From Pedococcus_A sp963730585 (GTDB taxonomy: Bacteria; Actinomycetota; Actinomycetes; Actinomycetales; Dermatophilaceae), in contig CAVSSL010000014.1 in the NCBI GenBank assembly GCA_963730585.1, positions 1-64,000 on the forward strand: a stretch of DNA of 64,000 bases, given 5' to 3'. Made by a program: the position numbers and the translations under genes. The stretch's first letter is position 1. Every line of letters begins with the position of its first letter. The notes below the pieces were generated by a model. The model was not told where the DNA came from. It saw only the letters and a program-made list of their open reading frames with translations, and made no database searches. Shown piece by piece: positions 1 to 8,047 of this stretch.

Positions 1-22
1 TCACAGGCAGCGCCGCACCTGT

Positions 23-742
23 TCAGCGCGCTTCCAGCTCGAAGAACAGGAAGCAGATAAATGAGCGACCGTCCGCGTTGGGCAGCAGTTCCGCTGGAGC
101 GTTGGCCGCGGGCGGCGGCTCAGTGACCGTCCTGATGCCGAACCCCGCATCGATGAACGTGTTGATGACGTCCTGCAGGGGTCGGTGCCAGTAGGTCATC
201 CACACGGTCCCTTCGCCGAAGTCGTAGTCCTCGGAGTACTGCGTGAGGGCGAAGTAGTCGGCCTCGGGGTACACAATCGCGTAGACCGTGGGGTGGATGA
301 TCGAGACGATGAGCCGACCGCCGGGCTCAAGCACACGCCGCAGTTCGGCCAGTGCCGAGGGCCAATCCTTGACGTAGTGCAGGGACAACGATGCGACCAC
401 GAGGTCGAACGCGTCGTCGGGATAGGGCAGGGGCGCACCAAGGTCCGCGACGCGAAGGTCCGCGTCCTCGCCCAGCCTTTGGCGGGCTAGCTGCACCATG
501 GCCGGGCTCAGGTCGAAGCCGGACACGGCCGCATCCTTGGCTCGCAGGGCTTCCATCAAGGGGCCTGACCCGCATCCGGCGTCAAGGATCCGCAAGCCTG
601 CGACCTCGCCGGCGAGACGAATCATCTCGGGACGCGCGTAGTAAGCATTGAAGAGGTTGTTCTCGTTGCTGGCCGAGTACGCGGACGCGAAACTGTCGTA
701 GTCAGCGACAGGGGCAACGGACTCGCTCACCGAATCAGGCAT
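23..742 (-). CDS. Class I SAM-dependent methyltransferase (module copy 1)
   Basis: A 239-residue Rossmann-fold methyltransferase of the Methyltransf_11/25 type. Motif I is LRILDAGCGSGPL at about residues 50-62, followed by the acidic loop GFDLSP. DLVVASLSLHYVKDW and LEPGGRLIVSI are the usual post-I and motif IV regions. The substrate cannot be read from the sequence. It is transcribed away from the GrpB remnant, and a TAGAAA hexamer six bases upstream of the ATG suggests leaderless initiation, although the hexamer is weak. It differs from the second copy at four residues (Ser20, Pro, Asp and Ala here; Ala, Ala, Ala and Thr there), against only one obvious silent change. Confidence 0.88.
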   Translation of the reverse strand: MPDSVSESVAPVADYDSFASAYSASNENNLFNAYYARPEMIRLAGEVAGLRILDAGCGSGPLMEALRAKDAAVSGFDLSPAMVQLARQRLGEDADLRVADLGAPLPYPDDAFDLVVASLSLHYVKDWPSALAELRRVLEPGGRLIVSIIHPTVYAIVYPEADYFALTQYSEDYDFGEGTVWMTYWHRPLQDVINTFIDAGFGIRTVTEPPPAANAPAELLPNADGRSFICFLFFELEAR

Positions 743-887
743 GCACGGTTTCTATCCGGAATGCATGTGTACACCAACGAGGCGCGCGGTCCACTCGGGG
801 ACGCACTCATCTACCGTGAAGAGGAGCTTTCCGGTCTGGCTTTTGGTTCTTCACTTGCCAGGACCGTCCAGCGACCGCTCCCACGCC

Positions 888-893
888 TAAGAT
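888..893 (+). promoter_or_regulatory. -10 element TAAGAT for a leaderless transcript
   Basis: TAAGAT lies seven bases upstream of the GTG at 901, the spacing expected when transcription starts at the first base of the start codon. No Shine-Dalgarno sequence lies between. The same element recurs in copy 2 at 3331-3336. Confidence 0.5.
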
Positions 894-900
894 TCGTGAG

Positions 901-1320
901 GTGAGTGTGGAGTCCATCTATCCCACGCGTGGCGTCACCTCGTACGACCCCCACTGGCCCGAGATATACCGACAGCAGTCGACGGGGCTCACTGCTGCGT
1001 TGGGTGGTTGGCTGACGGAGCACATCGGCTCGACCTCCGTGCTGGCCTGGCGGCCAAGCCCGTCATCGACATCGCTGCTCGGATCCCGGCGGGGTCCTAC
1101 GCCCTCGACCGAACAGCCAGCTTGTCGGCCCCCGGCACACCAGCGCTTGATCGCCGCTTGGTTGCGTGAACACTCCGAAGACCGCGACGCATACGTCGCT
1201 TTGAAGCAGCAACTCTGCACCGCGGGTGTTTGGGGCGTGGAGTACACGCGGGCGAAGACTAGTTTCATCCAACAGATTGTGGATCGCGCACGCGCTGCAA
1301 AATGGCCTGCTACCGATTTC
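901..1320 (+). pseudogene. GrpB/UPF0157-family gene, degenerate (module copy 1)
   Basis: The start reads MSVESIYP...SYDPHWPEIY, then TEHIGSTSV, the typical opening of the GrpB (UPF0157) nucleotidyltransferase-like family. The normal continuation PGLAAKPVID is lost here because one C is missing near 1042, compared with copy 2. Further on, WLREHSEDRDAYVALKQQ and YTRAKTSFIQQIVDRAR match the family C-terminus. The middle 60-70 residues of the family are absent in both copies, so the gene was already broken before the duplication. The single-base loss here happens to put both ends back into one open frame that continues to 1650, overlapping the kinase gene. A functional product is unlikely. Confidence 0.75.
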
Positions 1321-1423
1321 GGTCTTGGACAGGGACTAACCGACCGCGCGGACATGCCGCCGACAGAGACCTTTCGGTGCGACCGCGCATGCGCCCGATG
1401 CCGAAATATCAAGTTGTCCGATC

Positions 1424-2419
1424 ATGACGATCGCGTCAGGCTCTGGTTCCGTGCCTGCCGACGACGCCTTCGACCTGGGGCCTGTGCCGACCCGTATCCC
1501 CGTCACCGAGAAGCTGGCGCGGCGTCTGGTGGCAGCGCAGTTCCCGCAGTGGAGCGATCTTCCGATCGAACCGGTGGCCAACGGCGGCTGGGACAACTGG
1601 ACCTTCCACCTCGGCACCGACATGTTGGTGCGCCTGCCCAGCGCGTCTGAGTACGCCCAGGCGGTTGAGAAGGAACATCGCTGGCTTCCAGCGCTCAACC
1701 CGCAACTGCCGTTGCCGATCCCCGTGCCGCTCGCGAAAGGCGAGCCCGACCCCGAATACCCACACGCATGGTCCATCTATGGGTGGCTCGACGGCGTGAC
1801 TGCGACAGCGGACCGCATCGCTGAGCCGGTCCGGTTCGCCCTCGACCTCGCCGACTTCCTGGCCGCCCTGCAGAGCATCGATGCCGCTGAAGGCCCACAG
1901 CCGGGAGTCCACAACTGGTTCCGGGGCGGCACTTTGCGCACCTATGACAATGACACCCAGCGCGCGCTCGAGGAGTTGGCCGGCCACGTCAACGTGGAAC
2001 TGGCTCGCACGATCTGGGCGAACGCACTAGCCGCACCCTGGGACGGCGTGGACCGTTGGTTCCACGGAGACGTCGCCGAGAGGAATCTCCTGCTTCGAGA
2101 CGGGCAGTTGGCCGCGGTTATTGACTTCGGGACATGCGGCGTCGGCGACCCGGCCTGCGATCTGGCCATCGCCTGGACGTTGCTGCCCGACGATGCTCGG
2201 CAGGCGTTTCGGGATCGACTCTCGGTGGATGCGGCGTCCTGGGCACGCGGCCGGGGCTGGGCCCTGTGGAAGACGCTCGCCACCTGCTCGCACGTATACG
2301 AGGATCCCGAGGACGCGGAGGAGTATGCGAGTGCGAAGCGCGTGCTCGACGAGATCTTCTCTGAGTACTCGGGCAGTCGCTCCGCCACGCCGACGGTCAC
2401 GGTGTCGCCGTCGGCTTAG
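1424..2419 (+). CDS. APH-family phosphotransferase (module copy 1)
   Basis: A 331-residue member of the aminoglycoside phosphotransferase/choline kinase fold. The N-lobe carries GGWDNWTFHLG followed by DMLVRLP, the usual nucleotide-binding strand with its conserved Arg/Lys. The catalytic loop is HGDVAERNLL near residue 212, and the metal-binding motif is VIDFGTCGVGDPACDLA near residue 233, so the kinase residues are intact. The substrate may be an antibiotic or a small metabolite; the family alone does not decide. No Shine-Dalgarno is clear. It may be co-transcribed with the GrpB remnant, whose frame runs into it. Its last residues differ from copy 2 (SRSATPTVTV against SHSDTPTVTV). Confidence 0.85.
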   Translation: MTIASGSGSVPADDAFDLGPVPTRIPVTEKLARRLVAAQFPQWSDLPIEPVANGGWDNWTFHLGTDMLVRLPSASEYAQAVEKEHRWLPALNPQLPLPIPVPLAKGEPDPEYPHAWSIYGWLDGVTATADRIAEPVRFALDLADFLAALQSIDAAEGPQPGVHNWFRGGTLRTYDNDTQRALEELAGHVNVELARTIWANALAAPWDGVDRWFHGDVAERNLLLRDGQLAAVIDFGTCGVGDPACDLAIAWTLLPDDARQAFRDRLSVDAASWARGRGWALWKTLATCSHVYEDPEDAEEYASAKRVLDEIFSEYSGSRSATPTVTVSPSA

Positions 2420-2465
2420 AACCAAGAAGCGGCAGCGGCGGGAGCCGCAACAGCGCCGCACCTGT

Positions 2466-3185
2466 TCAGCGCGCTTCCAGCTCGAAGAACAGGAAGCAGA
2501 TAAATGAGCGACCGTCCGCGTTGGGCAGCAGTTCCGCTGGAGTGTTGGCCGCGGGCGGCGGCTCAGTGACCGTCCTGATGCCGAACCCCGCCGCGATGAA
2601 CGTGTTGATGACGTCCTGCAGGGGTCGGTGCCAGTAGGTCATCCACACGGTCCCTTCGCCGAAGTCGTAGTCCTCGGAGTACTGCGTGAGGGCGAAGTAG
2701 TCGGCCTCGGGGTACACAATCGCGTAGACCGTGGGGTGGATGATCGAGACGATGAGCCGACCGCCGGGCTCAAGCACACGCCGCAGCTCGGCCAGTGCCG
2801 AGGCCCAATCCTTGACGTAGTGCAGGGACAACGATGCGACCACGAGGTCGAACGCGTCGTCGGGATAGGGCAGGGGCGCACCAAGGTCCGCGACGCGAAG
2901 GTCCGCGTCCTCGCCCAGCCTTTGGCGGGCTAGCTGCACCATGGCCGGGCTCAGGTCGAAGCCGGACACGGCCGCATCCTTGGCTCGCAGGGCTTCCATC
3001 AAGGGGCCTGACCCGCATCCGGCGTCAAGGATCCGCAAGCCTGCGACCTCGCCGGCGAGACGAATCATCTCGGGACGCGCGTAGTAAGCATTGAAGAGGT
3101 TGTTCTCGTTGCTGGCCGAGTACGCGGCCGCGAAACTGTCGTAGTCAGCGACAGGGGCAACGGACTCGCTCACCGAATCAGGCAT
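2466..3185 (-). CDS. Class I SAM-dependent methyltransferase (module copy 2)
   Basis: The second copy of the gene at 23-742: 239 residues with an identical motif I (LDAGCGSGP) and identical flanking motifs. The four replacements fall outside the SAM-binding loop: Ala20, Ala in DWASAL, Ala in FIAAGF and Thr in AANTPAE. An intact frame in both copies argues against simple decay. The presumed promoter, including TAGAAA six bases before the ATG, is conserved in this copy too. Substrate unknown. Confidence 0.88.
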   Translation of the reverse strand: MPDSVSESVAPVADYDSFAAAYSASNENNLFNAYYARPEMIRLAGEVAGLRILDAGCGSGPLMEALRAKDAAVSGFDLSPAMVQLARQRLGEDADLRVADLGAPLPYPDDAFDLVVASLSLHYVKDWASALAELRRVLEPGGRLIVSIIHPTVYAIVYPEADYFALTQYSEDYDFGEGTVWMTYWHRPLQDVINTFIAAGFGIRTVTEPPPAANTPAELLPNADGRSFICFLFFELEAR

Positions 3186-3343
3186 GCACGGTTTCTATCC
3201 GGAATGCATGTGTACACCAACGAGGCGCGCGGTCCACTCGGGGACGCACTCATCTACCGTGAAGAGGAGCCTTCCGGTCTGGCCTTTGGTTCTTCACGTG
3301 CCAGGACCGTCCAGCGACCGCTCCCACGCCTAAGATTCGTGAG

Positions 3344-3764
3344 GTGAGTGTGGAGTCCATCTATCCCACCCGTGGCGTCACCTCGTACGACCCCCACTGG
3401 CCCGAGATATACCGACAGCAGTCGACGGGGCTCACTGCTGCGTTGGGTGGTTGGCTGACGGAGCACATCGGCTCGACCTCCGTGCCTGGCCTGGCGGCCA
3501 AGCCCGTCATCGACATCGCTGCTCGGATCCCGGCGGGGTCCTACGCCCTCGACCGAACAGCCAGCTTGTCGGCCCACGGCACACCAGCGCTTGATCGCCG
3601 CTTGGTTGCGTGAACACTCCGAGGACCGCGACGCATACGTCGCTTTGAAGCAGCAACCCTGCAACGCGGGTGTTTGGGGCGTGGAGTACACGCGGGCGAA
3701 GACTAGTTTCATCCAACAGACTGTGGATCGCGCACGCGCTGCAAAATGGCCTGCTACCGATTTC
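3344..3764 (+). pseudogene. GrpB/UPF0157-family gene, degenerate (module copy 2)
   Basis: This copy keeps the family core further than copy 1: TEHIGSTSVPGLAAKPVIDIAARIPAGSYAL in sequence, then a stop after 89 codons at 3613. The C-terminal family block (WLREHSEDRDAYVALKQQ, YTRAKTSFIQQ) is present, but in a different frame beginning near 3591. The central third of the family is missing. Because copy 1 shares the same gap, the deletion predates the duplication. The leaderless-type promoter TAAGAT at 3331-3336 is intact, so a short peptide could still be made. Confidence 0.75.
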
Positions 3765-3867
3765 GGTCTGGGACAGGGACTAACCGACCGCGCGGACATG
3801 CCGCCGACAGAGACCTTTCGGTGCGACCGCGCATGCGCCCGATGCCGAAATATCAAGTTGTCCGATC

Positions 3868-4863
3868 ATGACGATCGCGTCAGGCTCTGGTTCCGTGCCT
3901 GCCGACGACGCCTTCGACCTGGGGCCTGTGCCGACCCGTATCCCCGTCACCGAGAAGCTGGCGCGGCGTCTGGTGGCAGCGCAGTTCCCGCAGTGGAGCG
4001 ATCTTCCGATCGAACCGGTGGCCAACGGCGGCTGGGACAACTGGACCTTCCACCTCGGCACCGACATGTTGGTGCGCCTGCCCAGCGCGTCTGAGTACGC
4101 CCAGGCGGTTGAGAAGGAACACCGCTGGCTTCCAGCGCTCAACCCGCAACTGCCGTTGCCGATCCCCGTGCCGCTCGCGAAAGGCGAGCCCGACCCCGAA
4201 TACCCACACGCATGGTCCATCTATGGGTGGCTCGACGGCGTGACCGCGACAGCGGACCGCATCGCTGAGCCGGTCCGGTTCGCCCTCGACCTCGCCGACT
4301 TCCTGGCCGCCCTGCAGAGCATCGATGCCGCTGAAGGCCCACAGCCGGGAGTCCACAACTGGTTCCGGGGCGGCACTTTGCGCACCTATGACAATGACAC
4401 CCAGCGCGCGCTCGAGGAGTTGGCCGGCCACGTCAACGTGGAACTGGCTCGCACGATCTGGGCGAACGCACTGGCCGCACCCTGGGACGGCGTGGACCGT
4501 TGGTTCCACGGAGACGTCGCCGAGAGGAACCTCCTGCTTCGAGACGGGCAGTTGGCCGCGGTTATTGACTTTGGGACATGCGGCGTCGGCGACCCGGCCT
4601 GCGATCTGGCCATCGCCTGGACGTTGCTGCCCGACGACGCTCGGCAGGCGTTTCGGGATCGACTCTCGGTGGATGCGGCGTCCTGGGCACGCGGCCGGGG
4701 CTGGGCCCTGTGGAAGACGCTGGCCACCTGCTCGCACGTATACGAGGATCCCGAGGACGCGGAGGAGTATGCGAGTGCGAAGCGCGTGCTCGACGAGATC
4801 TTCTCTGACTACTCGGGCAGTCACTCCGACACGCCGACGGTCACGGTGTCGCCGTCGGCTTAG
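3868..4863 (+). CDS. APH-family phosphotransferase (module copy 2)
   Basis: A 331-residue near-identical copy of the kinase at 1424-2419, with the same HGDVAERN catalytic loop and IDFG metal motif. Most base differences from copy 1 are silent, and the coding differences cluster in the last 20 residues (FSDYSGSHSD). Retained silent-biased divergence suggests the protein is still under selection. Its function may be kinase-type drug or metabolite modification, which would fit gene-dosage selection for the duplication, but this is inference only. Confidence 0.85.
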   Translation: MTIASGSGSVPADDAFDLGPVPTRIPVTEKLARRLVAAQFPQWSDLPIEPVANGGWDNWTFHLGTDMLVRLPSASEYAQAVEKEHRWLPALNPQLPLPIPVPLAKGEPDPEYPHAWSIYGWLDGVTATADRIAEPVRFALDLADFLAALQSIDAAEGPQPGVHNWFRGGTLRTYDNDTQRALEELAGHVNVELARTIWANALAAPWDGVDRWFHGDVAERNLLLRDGQLAAVIDFGTCGVGDPACDLAIAWTLLPDDARQAFRDRLSVDAASWARGRGWALWKTLATCSHVYEDPEDAEEYASAKRVLDEIFSDYSGSHSDTPTVTVSPSA

Positions 4864-4980
4864 AACCAAGAAGCGGTAGCTGCGGGAGCCGCAACATCTC
4901 CCGCCGTCGCGGCCGCTCAGGAACGTCCGGAACTGCCGCGATCAGCTCGGTCGTGCCGATGCGCGGACGCTTCGTAGGGC

Positions 4981-5385
4981 CTAATCGGTTGCGACCTGGA
5001 CGGCGCTCAGGATGCTCGACAGGCTGGCCGGGTCGGCCAGCTTCAAGTCTGCGAGGTCGCTGGGCCGGAACCAGCGAAGATCGTCGTGCTCCTCGGGTGC
5101 GGCGTTGACAGGTTCCCCTTCCCAGCGCGTGACGAGGAACGCGTGCTTGTCGAGGGCGGGGTCACTGACCGTCATCGGGATGGGCAGGGGGTCGTGGACG
5201 TGGACACCGAGTTCTTCGAAGCATTCCCGACTGACGGCCTGGAGCGGCGACTCGCCCGACTCGACATGTCCACCGACGAGGTCCCAGCAGTCGGGATACG
5301 ACCGACGCGATGGATGGCGATGCACCAGGAGCACGAGACCGTCGCGCACAAGTGCAGCGACTGAGATCGAAATCTGGGCGACCAT
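4981..5385 (-). CDS. NUDIX hydrolase
   Basis: A 134-residue MutT-like NUDIX protein. The Nudix box is complete: GGHVESGE, seven residues, then RECFEELGV, matching GX5EX7REUXEEXGU and supplying the Mg2+-binding glutamates. WDLVGGHVESGESPL and the late LRWFRPSDLADLKL are typical of small NTP or oxidised-nucleotide pyrophosphohydrolases. The exact substrate is not determinable. The ATG at 5385 has TAGTGT six bases upstream (5397-5392) and no Shine-Dalgarno, so translation is probably leaderless. It is a stand-alone gene, divergent from the cytidylyltransferase gene. Confidence 0.88.
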   Translation of the reverse strand: MVAQISISVAALVRDGLVLLVHRHPSRRSYPDCWDLVGGHVESGESPLQAVSRECFEELGVHVHDPLPIPMTVSDPALDKHAFLVTRWEGEPVNAAPEEHDDLRWFRPSDLADLKLADPASLSSILSAVQVATD

Positions 5386-5391
5386 GGCGGC

Positions 5392-5397
5392 ACACTA
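5392..5397 (-). promoter_or_regulatory. -10 element TAGTGT, leaderless NUDIX gene
   Basis: TAGTGT on the minus strand is separated by six bases (gccgcc) from the ATG at 5385, placing the transcription start on or next to the start codon. Confidence 0.5.
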
Positions 5398-5539
5398 GGC
5401 GCGAACCTCCGGACATCAGCGGAGGGGCAACGCCAACATGCCGATGTGCGTGCTTCGACGGTCTCGTCCGGTAGAACGGTGAGCGACCGCAGCCGGGGTG
5501 GGCGAAGGAGCAGGTGAGCTTGTTGTGGAGGACCCAGAC

Positions 5540-5977
5540 GTGAGTGAGCCTGCCATATCCCGGGTTTACGTCGACATGGTTGGAGACCTGTTCCACGCGG
5601 GCCACGTGTCGCTCCTCCGGGAGGCGCGCCGCCATGGTGACTGGCTGGTCGTCGGCGTGCTGTCCGACGACACCGCGGCGTCCTACAAGCGGCGTCCCAT
5701 CATGACCCTCGCCGAGCGTGTCGCCGTGATCGAGTCGTGCAGGTACGTCGACGAGGTGATCGAGGACGCCCCGCTCCAAGTGACCGAAGAGTTCCTTGCC
5801 GAGCACGAGATCACCACCGTGGTGCATGGCGACGACTTGTCGCCCCAGAGCGCCGAGTTCGTCTACGGACCCGCTGCCGCAGCCGGAAAACTCACCTACG
5901 TTCGGCGCACGGGAGGAATCTCGACCACCCAGTTGATACAGCGGGTGCTCGACGCGTCCGCCTCGCGAAGTGACTGA
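5540..5977 (+). CDS. Cytidylyltransferase-like (nucleotidyltransferase, HxGH family) protein
   Basis: About 145 residues. VYVDMVGDLFHAGHVSLLREA carries the HxGH-type nucleotide-binding motif (here HAGH) of the glycerol-3-phosphate or ethanolamine-phosphate cytidylyltransferase family. RTGGISTTQLI near the end is the ISTT signature that contacts the nucleotide phosphates. It therefore probably activates a phosphorylated alcohol with CTP. GTG 5540 is preferred over an in-frame upstream start at 5498 because GGAGG at 5527-5531 is eight bases upstream of it. No biosynthetic partner gene lies next to it, so the pathway is unknown. Confidence 0.8.
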   Translation: MSEPAISRVYVDMVGDLFHAGHVSLLREARRHGDWLVVGVLSDDTAASYKRRPIMTLAERVAVIESCRYVDEVIEDAPLQVTEEFLAEHEITTVVHGDDLSPQSAEFVYGPAAAAGKLTYVRRTGGISTTQLIQRVLDASASRSD

Positions 5978-6020
5978 CCGGATCTGCCGCCGCGAACGGG
6001 CCGGGTGGGCGGAGGGCCGA

Positions 6021-6026
6021 TACGTT
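6021..6026 (+). promoter_or_regulatory. -10 element TACGTT, leaderless gene
   Basis: TACGTT lies six bases before ATG 6033. A purine run at 6011-6016 is 16 bases away, too far to serve as a Shine-Dalgarno. Confidence 0.45.
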
Positions 6027-6032
6027 CACGTC

Positions 6033-6320
6033 ATGCCTGAGTTACTCACGCCTGAGCAGTTCACGATGAGCCTCGCCGATGGGGCGCCCACCATCACCTT
6101 GCAGGGCGTGACCGTCTCGACCACCGAGGGTTGGTCGATTCTGAATCGGGCGACCCTGCTCGTTGTGGACGGCCCAGGAGAGGAGGGCTTCCTCTTGCCT
6201 CGAATGACGAGTCCCAACGGCGACCTGGCGCCGGAGGGCTGGGATGCCGCTGTGGCATCAGCCGGATCGGTGCGAGTCCTTCTCTCAGGGGCTCGATTTG
6301 GTGCGACTGTCATTGACTAG
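6033..6320 (+). CDS. Hypothetical protein, 95 residues
   Basis: A small acidic to neutral protein beginning MPELLTPEQFT. I do not recognise a family. It contains LQGVTVSTTEGWSI and a run of beta-type sequence (ATLLVVDGPGEEGFLLPR), with no membrane segment, signal peptide or cysteine. An in-frame upstream start at 5970 exists, but the -10-like TACGTT six bases before ATG 6033 and the style of the upstream residues (Arg-rich, unlike the rest) favour 6033. It is separate from both neighbours. Confidence 0.55.
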   Translation: MPELLTPEQFTMSLADGAPTITLQGVTVSTTEGWSILNRATLLVVDGPGEEGFLLPRMTSPNGDLAPEGWDAAVASAGSVRVLLSGARFGATVID

Positions 6321-6381
6321 CACGCAAGTGGAACGATGCCGCTGGATGGGCTGCGCTGATGACGCGCAGGCGCCCCCGTCG

Positions 6382-6387
6382 TAGCGT
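6382..6387 (+). promoter_or_regulatory. -10 element TAGCGT, leaderless gene
   Basis: TAGCGT is six bases from ATG 6394, with no Shine-Dalgarno between. Confidence 0.45.
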
Positions 6388-6393
6388 GGAGAC

Positions 6394-6813
6394 ATGGCCG
6401 TCGAGCCTCGCCCCGGCACCTCGGAGCCGATCGTCTACATCGACCATTCCGAGATCCATGAGGGCCGCCTCGGAGACCTCAAAGAGGGCATTCGCCGACT
6501 CCTCGACGTCATCGAGACGCACGAACCCCAGCTCATCGCATACCGCTTCCACCTCGACGAAGCAGCAGCCCGGATGACCGTCGTAGCTGTCCATCCCGAC
6601 TCCGCGTCGCTTGAACTCCACATGGAGATCGGCAAGGAGGAGTTCCGGAAGCTCGGCGACATGATCACGCTCAGGCAGATCGAGGTCTACGGGCACATCA
6701 GCGAGAGAGCCCGCGAGATGCTGGAGCTCAAGGCGGAGATGCTGGGAGGGAGCGGCGTCAGTGTGAGTGAACCGTTCGCGGGCTTCGCTCACCTGCCGCA
6801 CGCGAGGGACTGA
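6394..6813 (+). CDS. Hypothetical protein, possible dimeric alpha/beta-barrel (ABM-like)
   Basis: A 139-residue protein. IVYIDHSEIHEGRLGDLKEGIRRLLDVIETHEPQ, then YRFHLDE and TVVAVHPDSASLELHMEIG, follow the strand-helix-strand order of monooxygenase-type dimeric barrels (the ABM fold). The second half adds helices (EEFRKLGDMI, SERAREMLELKAEML). No catalytic motif is diagnostic, so the fold assignment is a guess and the function is unknown. The start at ATG 6394 is supported by TAGCGT six bases upstream. Confidence 0.6.
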   Translation: MAVEPRPGTSEPIVYIDHSEIHEGRLGDLKEGIRRLLDVIETHEPQLIAYRFHLDEAAARMTVVAVHPDSASLELHMEIGKEEFRKLGDMITLRQIEVYGHISERAREMLELKAEMLGGSGVSVSEPFAGFAHLPHARD

Positions 6814-6825
6814 TCAGTCGCCCTC

Positions 6826-6831
6826 TACAGT
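6826..6831 (+). promoter_or_regulatory. -10 element TACAGT, leaderless gene
   Basis: TACAGT is followed after seven bases by GTG 6839. This decides the start of the methyltransferase in favour of 6839 over an upstream in-frame start at 6767 that lies inside the previous gene. Confidence 0.5.
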
Positions 6832-6838
6832 CCCCTTC

Positions 6839-7438
6839 GTGAGCAGGGTCGAAGAGAGTCTGAGGGCGTACTACGACGGCGAGATGAAGGACCGCGCCGG
6901 CCGGGCGCTCGGCGAGGAGCGCACCGACCGCGTCAGGGCGTTCACCGAGCACCTTCGCGCCACGAGAGCACAGGCGCTCCTCGAGGTCGGATGCGGAGCC
7001 GGGCGCGACGGCCTGATCCTGAGTGCGAGCGGATGCGCCTACACCGGAGTCGACCTGTCACCCGTCGCCGTGCAGACCTGCCGCGACAACGGACTGAACG
7101 CGGTCGAGGCATCGGCGACCGAACTGCCCTTTGACGACAACACCTTCGACGCCGCCTGGTCCATGAGCACACTGATGCACCTGCCCGGAGACGGGTTCGC
7201 CCGGGCGGCCCACGAGCTCGGTCGCGTGGTACGACCCGGCGGGACGGTCGAGATCGGTGTGTGGGGCCACACGAGCAGTCGCGAATGGACCAGCCCGGAC
7301 GGCCGCTACTTCAACCACCGTTCGGACGAACAGCTCCAGCACGACCTTCAGGCTGTGGGAACCCTCGTGGCCTTCGACACCTGGGACTGGTTGGACGACG
7401 GTGGGCACTACCAGTGGGCCCGCGTCGTGGCCCGGTAG
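6839..7438 (+). CDS. Class I SAM-dependent methyltransferase
   Basis: About 199 residues. Motif I is ALLEVGCGAGRDG, motif II TGVDLSPVAV, then EASATELPFDDNTFDAAWSMSTLMHL and the usual RVVRPGGTVEIGVWG strand. It is therefore a Methyltransf_11-type enzyme of unknown substrate. It is not closely similar to the duplicated methyltransferases at the left end. GTG 6839 with the upstream TACAGT indicates leaderless translation; the longer frame from 6767 would overlap the preceding gene by 47 bases. Confidence 0.82.
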   Translation: MSRVEESLRAYYDGEMKDRAGRALGEERTDRVRAFTEHLRATRAQALLEVGCGAGRDGLILSASGCAYTGVDLSPVAVQTCRDNGLNAVEASATELPFDDNTFDAAWSMSTLMHLPGDGFARAAHELGRVVRPGGTVEIGVWGHTSSREWTSPDGRYFNHRSDEQLQHDLQAVGTLVAFDTWDWLDDGGHYQWARVVAR

Positions 7439-7444
7439 TGCCGC

Positions 7445-7939
7445 TCAGCCGCTCGACACGTGGGCGCCGGCCTTGCCGAGAACGGCGTCCTTGAACCGAG
7501 GGTGCACACGCGTCAGCACCAGCGCGCCGTCCGGCGACAGCCGGACCCCGAAGCTGTTGACCCACTCGTTCACCAGGCCGAGGACGACGCCGCACCCCGC
7601 CAACACCAGGAACCACACGGCATACGGACTGTCGCTCGACGCGCTGACAAGACCCAGCAGCAGCCCGGCGCCGACCGTGGCCACGCTGGCGCTGCCGAGG
7701 TCGCGGTGCCGCCGGAAGACGTCCTGCCGCAGCGGGACGACCAACGCGTACCGGCGCCCGGTCATGAACAGCGCGACGACCCACGCGAGGAACCCGAAGA
7801 AGATCATGACGCCGGTCCACTGAGGGCTGGCGCTGCCCCGCACCGCCGCCACGTCGTCCGTCGGGACCCCGGTCTTCACGCAGACCGCTGGCAGCGACGT
7901 CGGCGTGCTGACGGTCGCGCTGACCTGGACGCTGGGCAC
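7445..7939 (-). CDS. Putative membrane protein
   Basis: About 164 residues, with two to three hydrophobic segments: TGVMIFFGFLAWVVALFMTG, ATVGAGLLLGLVSA and VWFLVLAGCGVVLGLV. A short N-terminal region with PAVCVKTGVP precedes them, and the tail VRLSPDGALVLTRVHPRFKDAV looks cytosolic. I recognise no named family. GTG 7939 is chosen because TACGCT (7951-7946) sits six bases upstream; a longer in-frame start at 7966 would include that promoter-like element. It converges with the methyltransferase, leaving only six bases between them. A GTATGCCG motif at 7618-7625 lies within the gene. Confidence 0.65.
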   Translation of the reverse strand: MPSVQVSATVSTPTSLPAVCVKTGVPTDDVAAVRGSASPQWTGVMIFFGFLAWVVALFMTGRRYALVVPLRQDVFRRHRDLGSASVATVGAGLLLGLVSASSDSPYAVWFLVLAGCGVVLGLVNEWVNSFGVRLSPDGALVLTRVHPRFKDAVLGKAGAHVSSG

Positions 7940-7945
7940 CGCCAC

Positions 7946-7951
7946 AGCGTA
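7946..7951 (-). promoter_or_regulatory. -10 element TACGCT, leaderless gene
   Basis: TACGCT on the minus strand is six bases upstream of GTG 7939. Confidence 0.4.
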
Positions 7952-8047
7952 CGCACCCACGCGCACTGCCAGGGGTCAATCCGGATGCCGCCCGTCCGGT
8001 ACCGCGGCTACCGTGCCGCCATGGCCATCGCACACCTGAGGCAAGGC

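Larger units (their letters stand above)
8..2452. repeat. Tandem duplication, copy 1 (about 2.44 kb)
   Basis: The segment from 8 to 2452 is repeated almost base for base at 2451-4896, at an offset of 2443 bp before about 1044 and 2444 bp after it. Homology starts at the bases cagcgccgca and ends at gccgcaaca; the junction shares only a 2-base overlap (ca). Each copy holds one methyltransferase gene (minus), one degenerate GrpB-like gene (plus) and one APH-fold kinase (plus). No transposase, terminal inverted repeats or target duplication is visible, so unequal recombination or replication slippage is more likely than transposition. Confidence 0.95.
2451..4896. repeat. Tandem duplication, copy 2
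   Basis: Second copy of the module at 8-2452. It differs by scattered single-base substitutions and by one extra base near 3484 (gtgcctggcc here, gtgctggcc in copy 1). Both the methyltransferase and the kinase are open in both copies, so the duplication is either recent or both products are maintained. Homology stops abruptly after 4896. Confidence 0.95.

Noticed and set aside
1063..1272. Short minus-strand frames across the GrpB remnants
   Set aside because: They are identical in both copies only because the DNA is duplicated; they have no start signal and no recognisable motif.
8..4896. The tandem module as a transposon or integron
   Set aside because: No transposase, integrase, attC-like element or terminal inverted repeat is present.
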